Shown here: positions 54,245 through 64,000 of the stretch, piece after piece
How the letters are laid out: every line of letters starts with the position of its first letter
Numbering within the stretch: the first letter of the stretch is position 1
NCBI GenBank assembly: GCA_009760855.2
Contig: WPIO01000037.1
Location: 604,001-668,000 of the forward strand
Length of the DNA stretch: 64,000 bases
Direction: 5' to 3'
Source of the DNA: Cristatella mucedo
Lineage: Eukaryota > Bryozoa > Phylactolaemata > Cristatellidae
Notes under the pieces: model-generated
What the model was told of the DNA's origin: nothing
What the model saw: only the letters and a program-made list of their open reading frames with translations
Databases searched by the model: none
Position numbers and translations under genes: made by a program

Positions 54245-55190
54245 GTATGCGGGCTGGCGCTGCTGGCTGGGACGCGTCGTCGGTCGTCTGGCGCAGCAGT
54301 CGCGCCAGCACTGACGCAACGCGCGGCCGGCAGTACTGGCACGGCTAGTTTTGCACTGCGCGGCTGCCGAGTCGGTCGCCGAGTTGTTTGCTGTATGACG
54401 GGGCGCTTTCGCTTTATGCTTTTGCTTTTGACGCTCCGCCACCGGAAGCGACCGGTAGAATACCGTGAAGAATACCTGTTCTGGGGCTCTTCGTTGGCCT
54501 ACCTCCTCAAGGACGGCGGAGTGGACTCGTCGTCGTCGTCCGTCGCTTCCGCCGCCGCCTTTCCATCTTTCTTGCGGCCGCCCGAATCGCGGCGGCCGCT
54601 CATTCAGAGTGCGGCGTCTCGACAAGTGCTCTCGCTTCTGTGAGCTCGCTCGCTCGCTCGCTCGCTCACGGAGGCCAAAGGTGACGAACTTTGCCGCGTT
54701 AAACTATCGCGAGAAGAGCAAGCGAGAGACGCCTGCGCTCGCGCTCAACGCTTCTAATTAAAGAATGATTGTCGTCCGACCCATGTAAGCATAAAAGTTA
54801 CTGCACTGTGCCGAAAGGTAAGGCGATTTTCTTTAAAATTCAATTCCACTGGCCTCTTTCGATTAGTTTCAGCTTTAGTTCTGCGATGTGACCTTTGACC
54901 TGATACAAGCAATATAGCGCGGCCAAGTCCTATACAAGTAACTGTCATTTCTATTATCAACCAATCGTTTTCTAGCGCTGGCTCGACGCCATCTTGCGGA
55001 GTCAACGGAAGCCGCGGAAGCTTATTTCAGAGAGGCTACCCTCCAGGCATGTACAGACTGGCGATTACTCCGACTTAGTATTCAGCATTATTCTTGATGT
55101 GATTTAATAAATTTGAAACTGTTCAATGAAAATAATTGAAACTGTTCAATGAAAAAACACTTGTAGAAAGAGGAGGAGGATTATTGTGAA
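54245..55190. other. GC-rich then AT-leaning sequence, no gene seen
   Basis: 54.25-54.75 kb is CpG-rich with (GCTC)n-type repeats at 54640-54670; the rest is ordinary intergenic sequence. Confidence 0.45.
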
Positions 55191-55199
55191 TACACACGA

Positions 55200-57230
55200 A
55201 AAGCATTAGTGGCTTGTGGGACGCTTACGGCGGACACGCGCCTCTCGAGCTCCGTCAGCGGCGCTCGCCGAGGTCCGCTGGCGCTGCTCGTTTTGTCGCC
55301 CGCCAGTCGTTTGTCAGAGCGGCGGCAGCGGCGGCGTACCCGTTGGCATCGAGCGCGCGCGCGCCACGCTAACGCATCAGCCTCGAATCTATCTGTCGCC
55401 GCCGGCGAGCGCTCTCGCACAGCGTTACGCTGCGCTGGTTTGCTTTGACATTTATTGCACCCGGCCGAAGCGCTAGATCATCGTCGTCGGCGGCAGCGGC
55501 GAAGCGAGCAAGCGAGCGAGCCACGAGTGACGGGCGGAGCTGAAAACAAATCGTACCATCTTCGCTGGCCGCTTCGCCGGCGTCGGCGTCGCGCCGCCTC
55601 TCAGACTGGGCGCTGGGTTGGCTGGGTGGGCGGGCACGCCGTTGACAGTAGCGACACGCAAGCCAAGGCCGACTCGCCGGGCTCGCACCGCTCGCCACCC
55701 GCGAGGCGTCGCGAGCGTCCGGCCGGCGAGATTGCCTGCTCGGTCGGCCGCTCCGGAGCGACGCAGCGAGCCTGGCGGGCTCGCCGAGGCGCTCTCCAGC
55801 GGCGGCGGCAGCATCAGCAGCCGCGTCAGCGAAGCGCATCAGTCAGAGCCCGCGGATTTTTGGCTGCTGCGGCGCCGTCGTCGTTCTCTTCAGTGCCCAG
55901 CGATCGTTCGTCCGGACGGCGTTCGGGTTGGATCGGCGCCGCGGCCGCGGCCGGCTCGTCTACCTTACCGGAGGCGCCGCGCTGCGCGGCGGCGGCGGTC
56001 TCCTGCTGCGGCGGCGGCGACGCAGGCCCGCGGACCACTACCTGCGCCGCTGACATGAACGTGTCCAACGAGCCCGTCCGGTCGGCCTGCGCCGCGTCGA
56101 CGGCGCAGGCGCCGGCGGAAGTTGCTGCGGCGTTGGCAGAAGAGTGCCGCTTCTCGCCGGTAGCCGAAGAGCTCTGCTCAACAGCACGTTTCGACGAACG
56201 TGCGTCACCAGGCAACGCGGACGCGGCAACCGCCGCCTCCGCCGCGGCAGGCTGCTTCGACTCGACCCGACCCTCTCTGCGCTGAGCGGCATTCTGGGTT
56301 CCAGACGACCCGACGCTAGCCGGCGGCCTGCTATTCTCAGCGGGCGGCTCGTGCGGCAGAGGCGCGTGCTTCTCGTCCGCTTGACGGCTGGCGTTTGCAG
56401 GCTCACTTGCTGCCGGCGGCGCCGGCGTGGTGGCAGTCGCCGCGTTCTGCGTCGAGGTCACCTTTTGCGGCGCCGCCCCAGTCGCTTGCGTCGAGGCGTC
56501 GTGCGACCTCCGCTTTAGCGAGGGCGCGGGCGGCGGCTGGAGGTTCACTCTCGGCGGCTTCGGTGGGGGGATGGGCGATGTACCGTGCCTGCGAAAGCGA
56601 ACGCCGCCGCCACGTCGCGCCGGCTCCCGGAGCTGCACGCGGGAGCTGCGGTCGCGCCGAGCTAGCGGCGCCGAGCCGAGCTAGCGGCGCCGGCGGCGGC
56701 GGGCGCAAAGCGCGCGCGTGACACTCTAGGGCAGGCGCTGGCGCGTCGGCTAGCGGCGGCGCCCGGCGCGAGCCGCGCTCGTCTGCGGAGCTGACGCTGG
56801 CGGCGAGCCGCGAGTCGCGAGCCGCGAGGCGACAAGCGTCTGCCGCGCCACGAGTCTCCGACGCGGCAGAGTGAACGCTCTCCGTACTCACTCTCCTCGT
56901 GCTGGAGCGGCGTCTGAAACGAAGCGCGGCAGCAGCAGCGCAAGCCGCCGCGTTATGCGTCGACGATCGATTCGTCAGTCGAGGCTACAGGTGCCAGGGT
57001 CCCGGCGGCGGCGGCGCGCAAGCGCAAGCGAAAACGAACGAAAGCGCGAGCGAAGCCAAACGCAAGCGTGAAGCCAAACGCGGAAGCGAAAGGCTCCCGC
57101 GACGGCGGCGCGCGTGACCAGCTGCAGCAAGTTGGGGTTCGCGCGCGCGCGCGCGCAAGAGCAGCCAACGAAACGATGACTACCGCCGGCCGCGTCTCCC
57201 GTTCAGTCGGCCGCCGCATGAGTATTAATC
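55200..57230. promoter_or_regulatory. large CpG-rich island
   Basis: About 2 kb, visibly CpG-dense, with long open frames on all strands. It contains the minus-strand exon described at 56042-56588 and a strong upstream donor (AGA|GTGAGT at 56892), so it is likely the 5' end of a minus-strand gene. Confidence 0.55.
56042..56588 (-). CDS. proline/alanine-rich exon of an unidentified gene
   Basis: 547-nt exon with a strong acceptor (TTCGCTTTCGCAG) and donor CAG|GTAGTG; 1 nt in, then 182 open codons, phase 0 out. It encodes SPIPPPKPPRVNLQPPPAPS, with PPKPP motifs that could bind SH3 domains, then a long Ala/Ser/Thr/Glu-rich disordered stretch ending DTFMSAAQ. A likely 5' non-coding exon ends at 56892 (GTGAGT donor). 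No ATG precedes the proline-rich part within the exon. Either coding starts in an upstream exon, or translation begins at the ATG five codons before the donor and the rest is 5' UTR. Downstream exons were not found in the window. Confidence 0.5.
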
Positions 57231-57339
57231 TTGACACAATAGCATAATATTAATGAGTGATGGAACGAAGCGAGTAATTATTAAATTTATTAGGGCAATT
57301 TTGGTGCGTCCTCGAGGGGAACCAAGCTATTTGTAGGGA

Positions 57340-57480
57340 TTCGGCTAGAAAAATTTACTTATTATAATAACATTAGTATTTTAATATCATTATAATATTA
57401 TAATTTATAATTTATAATTATTATAATAATAAATGTATTTACAATTAAAATATTTCGGCCAGAAAAAATGCGAGTAAACA
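57340..57480. other. AT-rich tract
   Basis: TTATAATATTATAATTTATA-type sequence with no gene. Confidence 0.8.
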
Positions 57481-57574
57481 GAGTGGCGATAAATAGACGC
57501 ACAATTGCAGCTTGCAGAAGCGTACGAAAGACGATTGGCACGGACAAAGCAGCGACTCAGAGGAACCAGTAGGT

Positions 57575-58059
<485 letters not shown>

Positions 58060-60180
58060 CTTACTGCACTCACTCACTGGACCTGTAAGAAGAGAGTTAC
58101 AGCAGAGAGTCCCACTTGTAAGAATACACTCAGACCGGCTAGGGGCCATTCTTGTAGACCAAGTATTCCCACGTGCGTGGTGAGACTGTAGCTACAGTAA
58201 AACTGGGACGCGAGACGCCATTCTTCTTCTATAAGCCGAGTTTTCCTCTGTGTGACATCGTTAGACATATTTAGCACATCGCGTCTGCACCACGTCGCGG
58301 CGGCGCCGCGGCGGCACGCTGGGGCGCTGTAGAGTCTTTGGCTTTGTGGAACTCCTCCTTCTTGCGTGGACACGCAGGTTCAGCCGCTTCTGCTCACAGT
58401 TTTGGTAGCTCAGTGAGCGCAGAGCGCAGGACCAGGAATCCAGAGGCTGCGGAATTGACTAGCGGCTGCGGCGTCGTCATCTCGGCGAGAGAGGGAAACT
58501 TCCCAGACTTCATTGCTCCCCAAAGAGGCACCGTTATCCCAAGAAAAACCGAAACCGCTACGCCCTAAGCGAGATCGCATGCCCGGAATCGGTAGAAAGC
58601 TGATGCATTATTTAACTTATTTAACTAATACATGCTCCATAACAATAGTCGAGTAACTTCAAAATATAGGGCGAATGGAGGCGGCGGCCGCCGCAAAGAC
58701 TGAGCGCGTGAAAGTAACGCCTCTCTATCTTTCGGTGAACGATCTCGTAACCTCGTGTGAATAATCAGCAGTATTGCATTGGCACCCGCACGGGTGACCC
58801 TGAAGATATCTTTTCGCGAAACGCCCCCTGCGCTTGCGAGCCGCTTCAAAGCACTGCCGTAGTCGCACTTTTGGCAGACCATTTGCAGTAGCAAACTCTG
58901 GATCGCTGCAGCGGCACTTCGCAAGCGCGCTGGAGGAAGAGGCGCCGACGGGGACGAAGCGCTCGCCTACCACTTCCGGTGTCAAGGCCTAATCTGTAGA
59001 TACTTGACACTGGAGTAAAGGCGCCACCAATCAATCTTCTCCGTCGGCCATTGGGAAGCCCAGCGGGGGGGGGTGGGGTCTGAGTATTGTACGGCATTCG
59101 CAACTGCCACGCGAGCGAGAGCGATGGCTGGGCGCGGCGCGCGCGCGCACCGGACGCCGAACTCCGCCGCTACGCGTCCCTTCGGCTGCAGATCAGTCGT
59201 CTGCAGAGGGGAACGCCTCCCGGCTCGCGAAAAAGGCCTGCGAGATGGCCGCCGCTGCGAGCGCATAGACATCGCTTGTTGTTTTCTGTGGCAGCGATCG
59301 CAAATTTCGCTCATGCAAACGAGATGGCGCTAGTCACTTCAGTTTGCCTTGGCCGCAGCTGCAGGCTTGGAGCCCGGGGAGCGCTCGCTCGCACCACGCT
59401 GCTTTCCGGCGACGATTTCTAGCTAGCGACTCGTCGCAACTCGTCGACTGCGATCGTCGTCTGCTAGATCGTATTGCGACAGCTCACTGCCAAGCTGCCA
59501 TCGCGGCAGCACTAGTGGTGGCAGCGGTAGCCGCGGCGGCGGCGGCGTCAGCAAGAGCGGGAGCTGTGCGGCTGCCATTACCTATGGCCTCTTCGACTAC
59601 AGCCGGTTTTGACTTGCCGCAGCCCATCCGACGAGGCTATAGGCCTCCGGTCGCAACTGATTGGTGGTTCGGCTCGGGGGGCGGACGAGCGGGCGGGCGA
59701 AGAACGCTCGAGTGGCGCCTACTGGAGGACAGATAATCGCCCGACGTCACGTCCCCTGGCGGCGCCTGGGATGTCAGCGGTCGCGGACAGCCGACGAACT
59801 CGTCCCCGCTGCCAGCCATTTTCATAGGTTTTGATCGGGTCCGGCGGCGGAAGCCCCGGCTGCCTGCTCTGTGGTACAGACGTGGCGGCTGGCGCGTCCG
59901 ACCCGGGTGCAGCCTGCCGCGAGCGTCCGCTAGGCGTGCGCCATCTTAGTCCGATCGATGTCCGGGTCGACTAACGGCGGCCGTCGAGGTGCCAAGGGCT
60001 TCGGAACTCCGCCCCCCCCTCCCCCCGTTGGACTGAGCGGGCGCAGCGCTCGATCGCGTGGTCTTGGCTGACATCAGCTCTCCTGGCGGGCGCCGTGCGT
60101 TGGGCTGAGGAGAAATTTCAGAGCAAGCCTCGGCAAGCGTCGTCACGTGACCTCAGTTTGGGCACGCCGCATCTCGCCCG
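58060..60180. other. GC-rich intergenic or promoter sequence, no gene seen
   Basis: 58.9-60.1 kb is CpG-dense. Open frames up to about 130 codons lack motifs and consistent splice signals. Confidence 0.45.
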
Positions 60181-60183
60181 GAA

Positions 60184-60285
60184 AATAATAATAATAATAA
60201 TAATAACAAGAATAATTGTACAAAGACATTTATATCGTGACCTCGGAGAACTTTATCTCTTTCTTGCTAGTCCGGTAGTCAGTAA
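60184..60285 (-). mobile_element. LINE tail scrap with (ATA)n
   Basis: AATAATAATAAT run followed by GACCTCGGAGAACTTTATCT, the antisense LINE tail hairpin. Confidence 0.65.
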
Positions 60286-60289
60286 GCAA

Positions 60290-62420
60290 TAGCGAGCCTA
60301 TTCCGGATAGAATCCTGGGAACCTCAGCTCTCTCGCCCATAACTTTCACGCGCAGGGCACAGCTCCCACCCCTCCGCCTTTGCCATCCTACTTTAACCGA
60401 GGTTACGTACGAATGGCTTTGTGCACAACTTACCGAAATTAAATCCTCTGAACCGTGGGGAATGCAGTGCGCTCAACCCTCTGAAATTTGGTGGGCTTGA
60501 CCCCGCGAATGTTGTGACGGTCCCGTGGCACGAAGTGACTTAAAGTAATCCGTTGAGCTCGGCCCTAAGCTACAAAGAGGGCCTTCCTTTCGGCAGTAAA
60601 TCTCACTGTCTTGACCGGAAGCATCGAGACCCTCGCAACCTTCTCCTAATTCCTAATTGACATCGCTTACTATAACTTTTATGCAAAAAATGTACTCCGA
60701 CGAAACTAATGTTAACAACGTAAACTTCCTTTTTATTTTCATCTCGTACAGCAAACTGCCACCCGTGCAGTTTTCACTAGACAACGAAGCTGTAGCGGTA
60801 TGCGACTCGACGGGGAAAACTTGTGCCTCGTGCCTCGTGCGAATCCTTCGAGCCGTTCCAGTCGCTGGCGATCAAATGCCCGAAGTTAACCTTGTAGCCG
60901 CCTGTTTAATGAGAGCTCTATTGTCATCGTTTCTCCCTTCATCCATCGTTGCCCAGGAAAGTTACGCGCTCCCCGGAAAGCTATCAGTTTCCCGAAAATG
61001 CAACACTTTAGTACTCTCGCTCTCCTCCATATTTCACCGACGTGAAACGGACGTCCAATTGCCATCTCTGCCGTCAGATGGTGTTCTATGAAATGGATGT
61101 GTCTTTCAATTCAAATTACTTTTTATATAGTATTAGTAGAGTCCTATTTTTATATTCACGGTTGTATACGTTAAGTTGCGTCGAATGTGATGCGAGAACA
61201 AATTAAATTTTCTCATACCCATTGGATGCAGGTTCCTAGCCAGATTCCCCTTCATTGAGACTTTTGGCGCGCGATTAGACAAGAATTTACCCAGAGTGGC
61301 CAGGCTGAAGCGGAAGCTGTCATTTGCTGTGGCTCGAGAAAGGCGGTGGGCAAAGCGCTGGTTGCATTTCCTGCCCGACAGTAGCGGAGATAAATTATTT
61401 ATAACTTGCATAATAGCCTCGCCCATTAGGTCTACATGTATAAAATATGAAAATATATATAAATAAAAAATTAATATATATATAGAGAGAGAGATTACAT
61501 AATAGCCGCGCGCGTTAGGTCGTTAGGTCCGCTCCCTGACCTCTAAAATTTAGTCTTTTGCCGTACAAAACGCTCCGTCACTGCGAGCGCATGCCAAGAA
61601 ACTAGGGCAGAGTTAAGATGCGGGCCCGTAAAGGTCAGGCCACGCTTCAGTCGAGCTGGCGCAGGCTTTTTACGCCAAGGTCGGTCTCGCGGCGTCTGCC
61701 TTTGCGTGGAATCTGAGTGGCGTTCGCAATAATCAACGCGATATCTTACGCAAAGTACAAAGAGAAACTGCACCACGCTGCTCCGCGCTGGGCGCTCTCC
61801 GAGCCCCAAAAGGTCGCTCTGAAGCACCGACGCTCTGAGCTGGCGTTCGATAGCGCGCGCGCGCACGGTGTCAGGATCAAGGTCGAGCTTCGCGATGCGA
61901 CGACGAGTGGAGACCACTATTGTCTCGCACTCGTAGGTGCAGGCGGCGAATCGAGATGAACCGCTTCGGACATCCTGCTGCTCAACGCGACAGTGCAAAG
62001 GAAAACGATTGCGACAGAAGCGAACAGTCTCAGCTAGCGTGTGAAAAATGAAACGAAACGACGACGGGCGAGTGTGCAAATCCGGAGACTTGAAGTCATT
62101 TTTGGCGCCATGCTCCGGCTGGCTGTGGCCAGACGACGCCAGCGACGCTCGGCGCTTTCCTAAGTATAACCGCCTCACTTTCGCCATCTTGTATGCGCTT
62201 TGCGGCGGACTTGCCAGCGTTCCCTCATCGTACCAAACGCCGCTCGCTTCGAAAAAGCGAGCCCTCTCGTTGCTATAAATTCGGACGAGAGCAGCGAATG
62301 ATGCGCAGCATGGCATTCGCTGCGTGCTACCTGCACCTGTGTGCATTATGCTGCTCGCACTTTGATACTCATTTCGAGAATTGGACTCGTGCAGCAGGCA
62401 ATGATAATAATAATAATAAT
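60290..62420. other. no gene recognised
   Basis: Contains open frames of 144 codons (plus, 60657-61091) and 294 codons (minus, 61543-62427) without recognisable domains. The longer one ends in poly-Tyr from an ATA repeat, which argues against it being real as annotated. A TATA-like CTATAAAT is at about 62272. Confidence 0.4.
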
Positions 62421-62495
62421 AATACATTTTTTATGCAGCGCCCTCAGAGAGCTCAATCTCTTTCTAGGCACTTTGCATTTGCTGCAATCCCTTAT
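62402..62495 (-). mobile_element. LINE tail fragment with (ATA)n
   Basis: (AAT)n then GCAGCGCCCTCAGAGAGCTC and TTTGCATTTGCTGCAA, antisense LINE 3' end. Confidence 0.85.
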
Positions 62496-62585
62496 TGTTC
62501 ACTGCAAGTGGTGGCAGCGATTGCCGCTAAGGCTCGTCTATCGCCATTTACAGAATTGTAAATGAGGCTCTCTCATCAGCCGACC
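62496..62585 (+). mobile_element. SINE A tail fragment
   Basis: CACTGCAAGTGGTGGCAGCG, GGCTCGTCTATCGCCATTTA and GAGGCTCTCTCATCAGCCGA match the 3' half of SINE A. Confidence 0.65.
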
Positions 62586-62589
62586 TTCA

Positions 62590-63410
62590 CTTTGCTAACG
62601 TCGTCGGCGCAGACGCTCCCGGTTGTCTGAAATGGCTAATGTCGTCAGCGTCTGCAATGTCTTTGACGGCGAGTGGCGGCTCATGAATTCGGCAAGCGCC
62701 GGAGCTTGTTGCACTACGGAATTGTCTCTGACATTTTCCGAAAGATCCGCAGGCACAACGAAATACCCGACGCTCGCCGGCAGAGGGCAGAGCAAACAAG
62801 GAAGTCGCGCGCATCCGCCGGGACGCCGAGGGGGACGCGCAATACATCGCCGTGTGCGAGTAAAGCGAAGAAAAATCCCTCCTGTATCCTGAGCAAAGAA
62901 TGTGTAAGCGAACGGTCTAGTTGGCTTGCTGCACCAACACCAAGAGTCGAGTACGAGGGTGAAGCGCCCGCCGGACGGCGCCGAGAGCATTCGCTTTTAC
63001 TTCCGGTAGCCATTCGAAGCTCGCTGTCGGCTCGCGGCGTGCAGAGTGGCGCTCGCGCGCTCCCGGCCATCGCATGAGGCCGCAGCAGCATACGAGGCGA
63101 GGATAGGAGACGCGTCGGATTTCGCGCTGAGAAAACTCGCCCGCTTTTCGCCAGGAGGGAAACTCTCGCGAAGCGGCGCCGTTGGCAAAGGTGACGTCAG
63201 CTCAAATTGTGACGCTTTCGGTTGTACGCTCCGCTCGCCGAGGAGGCGGGAACCGACGATGGGGTAGATTCGCCGCCGCGAAGCGCGCCCGCCCCGTCCC
63301 GACGACGCTACTGATGCCACAGCGCGGCATCGTCTCTCTGGGCTGATCTGCCGCCGCGCGGCACCGCTACGGTCGGCCGTCATGTCCGATGATGAATAGA
63401 GCGCCGCCGA
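62590..63410. promoter_or_regulatory. CpG-rich island, probable promoter region
   Basis: Visibly CpG-dense sequence immediately upstream of the exon candidate at 63411; a short upstream open frame (ATG TCC GAT GAT GAA TAG) lies at 63382. Confidence 0.4.
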
Positions 63411-63488
63411 ATGACTACGGAGTCGGAGGCGGAAGTGGTAGCGGAGGCGGAAGAGGGCTCGACTTCGTCGCTCGCGAAGCTAATAATG
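63411..63488 (+). CDS. candidate first coding exon (acidic N terminus)
   Basis: GCCGCCGAATGA start context, then 26 codons (MTTESEAEVVAEAEEGSTSS and LAKLIM) ending ATG|GTAAGC, an excellent donor, phase 0. It lies in a CpG island. No downstream exon was found in the remaining 500 bp, which are dominated by microsatellites. The product is unknown. Confidence 0.4.
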
Positions 63489-63534
63489 GTAAGCGAAGGG
63501 CGGGATGGCGGGCCGTTTCGAGAAGCGCTTGCTT

Positions 63535-63535
<1 letters not shown>

Positions 63536-63596
<61 letters not shown>
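63536..63596. repeat. (TC)n microsatellite
   Basis: About 30 TC units just downstream of the candidate exon. Confidence 0.98.
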
Positions 63597-63598
<2 letters not shown>

Positions 63599-63777
63599 CG
63601 AGTCAACTTCTCGTCCAATCTGCTGCCATTTGGTGTGTCGCGCGCGCTCACCCCATTGCCCCGGCGCGAAGCCGCTGCGACGGTCCTTTGTCTGGGGCGC
63701 CTTCGGTTATCGTGTCTCTTTGCAAGTGACGTCGCGCCGCCATTCGCATCTCTCGCTTTGGTGTCCCTCATGGCTTG

Positions 63778-63779
<2 letters not shown>

Positions 63780-63849
<70 letters not shown>

Positions 63850-63870
63850 CACAGAGAGAAAGAGAAAAGA
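63780..63870. repeat. (GA)n microsatellite
   Basis: About 29 GA units passing into AGAGAAAGAGAAAAGAGG; complementary in sense to the (TC)n 190 bp upstream. Confidence 0.97.
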
Positions 63871-64000
63871 GGAAAAGACCCGTCGGCACCGGAAGAACTG
63901 GAGCGCGCGGCTCTACGATCGCCACGCGTTCGCGACGCGCGTCGCTTGGTCGAAGGGCTGCCGCTTTGGCGCTGCGGCTCTGCTCGCGTCGTGCTCGCAA

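Noticed and set aside
62272-62420. TATA box with a short secreted-peptide frame (ATG at 62299)
   Set aside because: The ATG is too close to the TATA-like motif for a usual start site, and the frame runs into an (AAT)n and LINE tail.
61543-62427. 294-codon minus-strand frame as a gene
   Set aside because: It begins with poly-Tyr from an ATA repeat at a LINE tail and shows no domain; probably chance.

Overview
This is animal nuclear DNA, probably from an invertebrate; the species cannot be told from the sequence. The evidence is a spliced animal haem peroxidase gene with GT/AG introns in GC-rich DNA, tRNA-derived SINEs, CR1/L2/Jockey-type non-LTR retrotransposons, a Helitron remnant, a small LTR element, many microsatellites, and a large fossil of a Polinton/Maverick-like virus-transposon. 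No rRNA, genuine tRNA, operon or CRISPR array is visible.

Layout. About 0-5 kb: repeats with no recognisable gene. 5.6-15.8 kb, minus strand: an animal haem peroxidase gene that I resolve into 12 exons. The phases agree at every junction and the joined exons total 2310 nt (769 codons plus stop). Its introns carry a 56-bp perfect palindrome, a GATC-rich tandem array, SINEs, long microsatellites and a reverse-transcriptase scrap. 16.2-18.0 kb: a non-autonomous LTR element with two 229-bp LTRs. 18-24.6 kb: a GC-rich island, a Helitron helicase scrap, and largely featureless sequence. 24.6-33.3 kb: a decayed LINE with a nested SINE, a degenerate tandem array of about 170 bp per unit, and more SINEs.

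About 33.46-47.64 kb is a sharply AT-rich block with virus-type genes. They are an rve integrase, an FtsK/A32-type packaging ATPase, an adenain-type cysteine protease, a short zinc-ribbon protein, a protein with a phospholipase A2-like HD..Y motif, an HNH-AP2 endonuclease, several proteins with phage-tail-fibre-type repeats, an uncharacterised intact 368-residue protein with a hydrophobic segment, and several unidentified small proteins. No DNA polymerase B or full double jelly-roll capsid gene was recognised. Most genes are broken by stops and frameshifts, and one copy each of SINE A, SINE B, retroposon C and the LINE have inserted into the block, so it is an old, immobile copy.

47.6-54 kb is mostly LINE and SINE copies. 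54-64 kb is GC-rich, with several CpG-rich islands, one convincing minus-strand proline-rich exon (56042-56588) and two weaker exon candidates (54179-54244, 63411-63488).

The repeats are related. SINE B ends in the same hairpin tail as the local LINE, which suggests that the LINE machinery mobilises it. The nested insertions give a relative order: the Polinton-like block is older than the SINE, LINE and retroposon-C copies inside it. All calls were made by reading the sequence; no database search was run.
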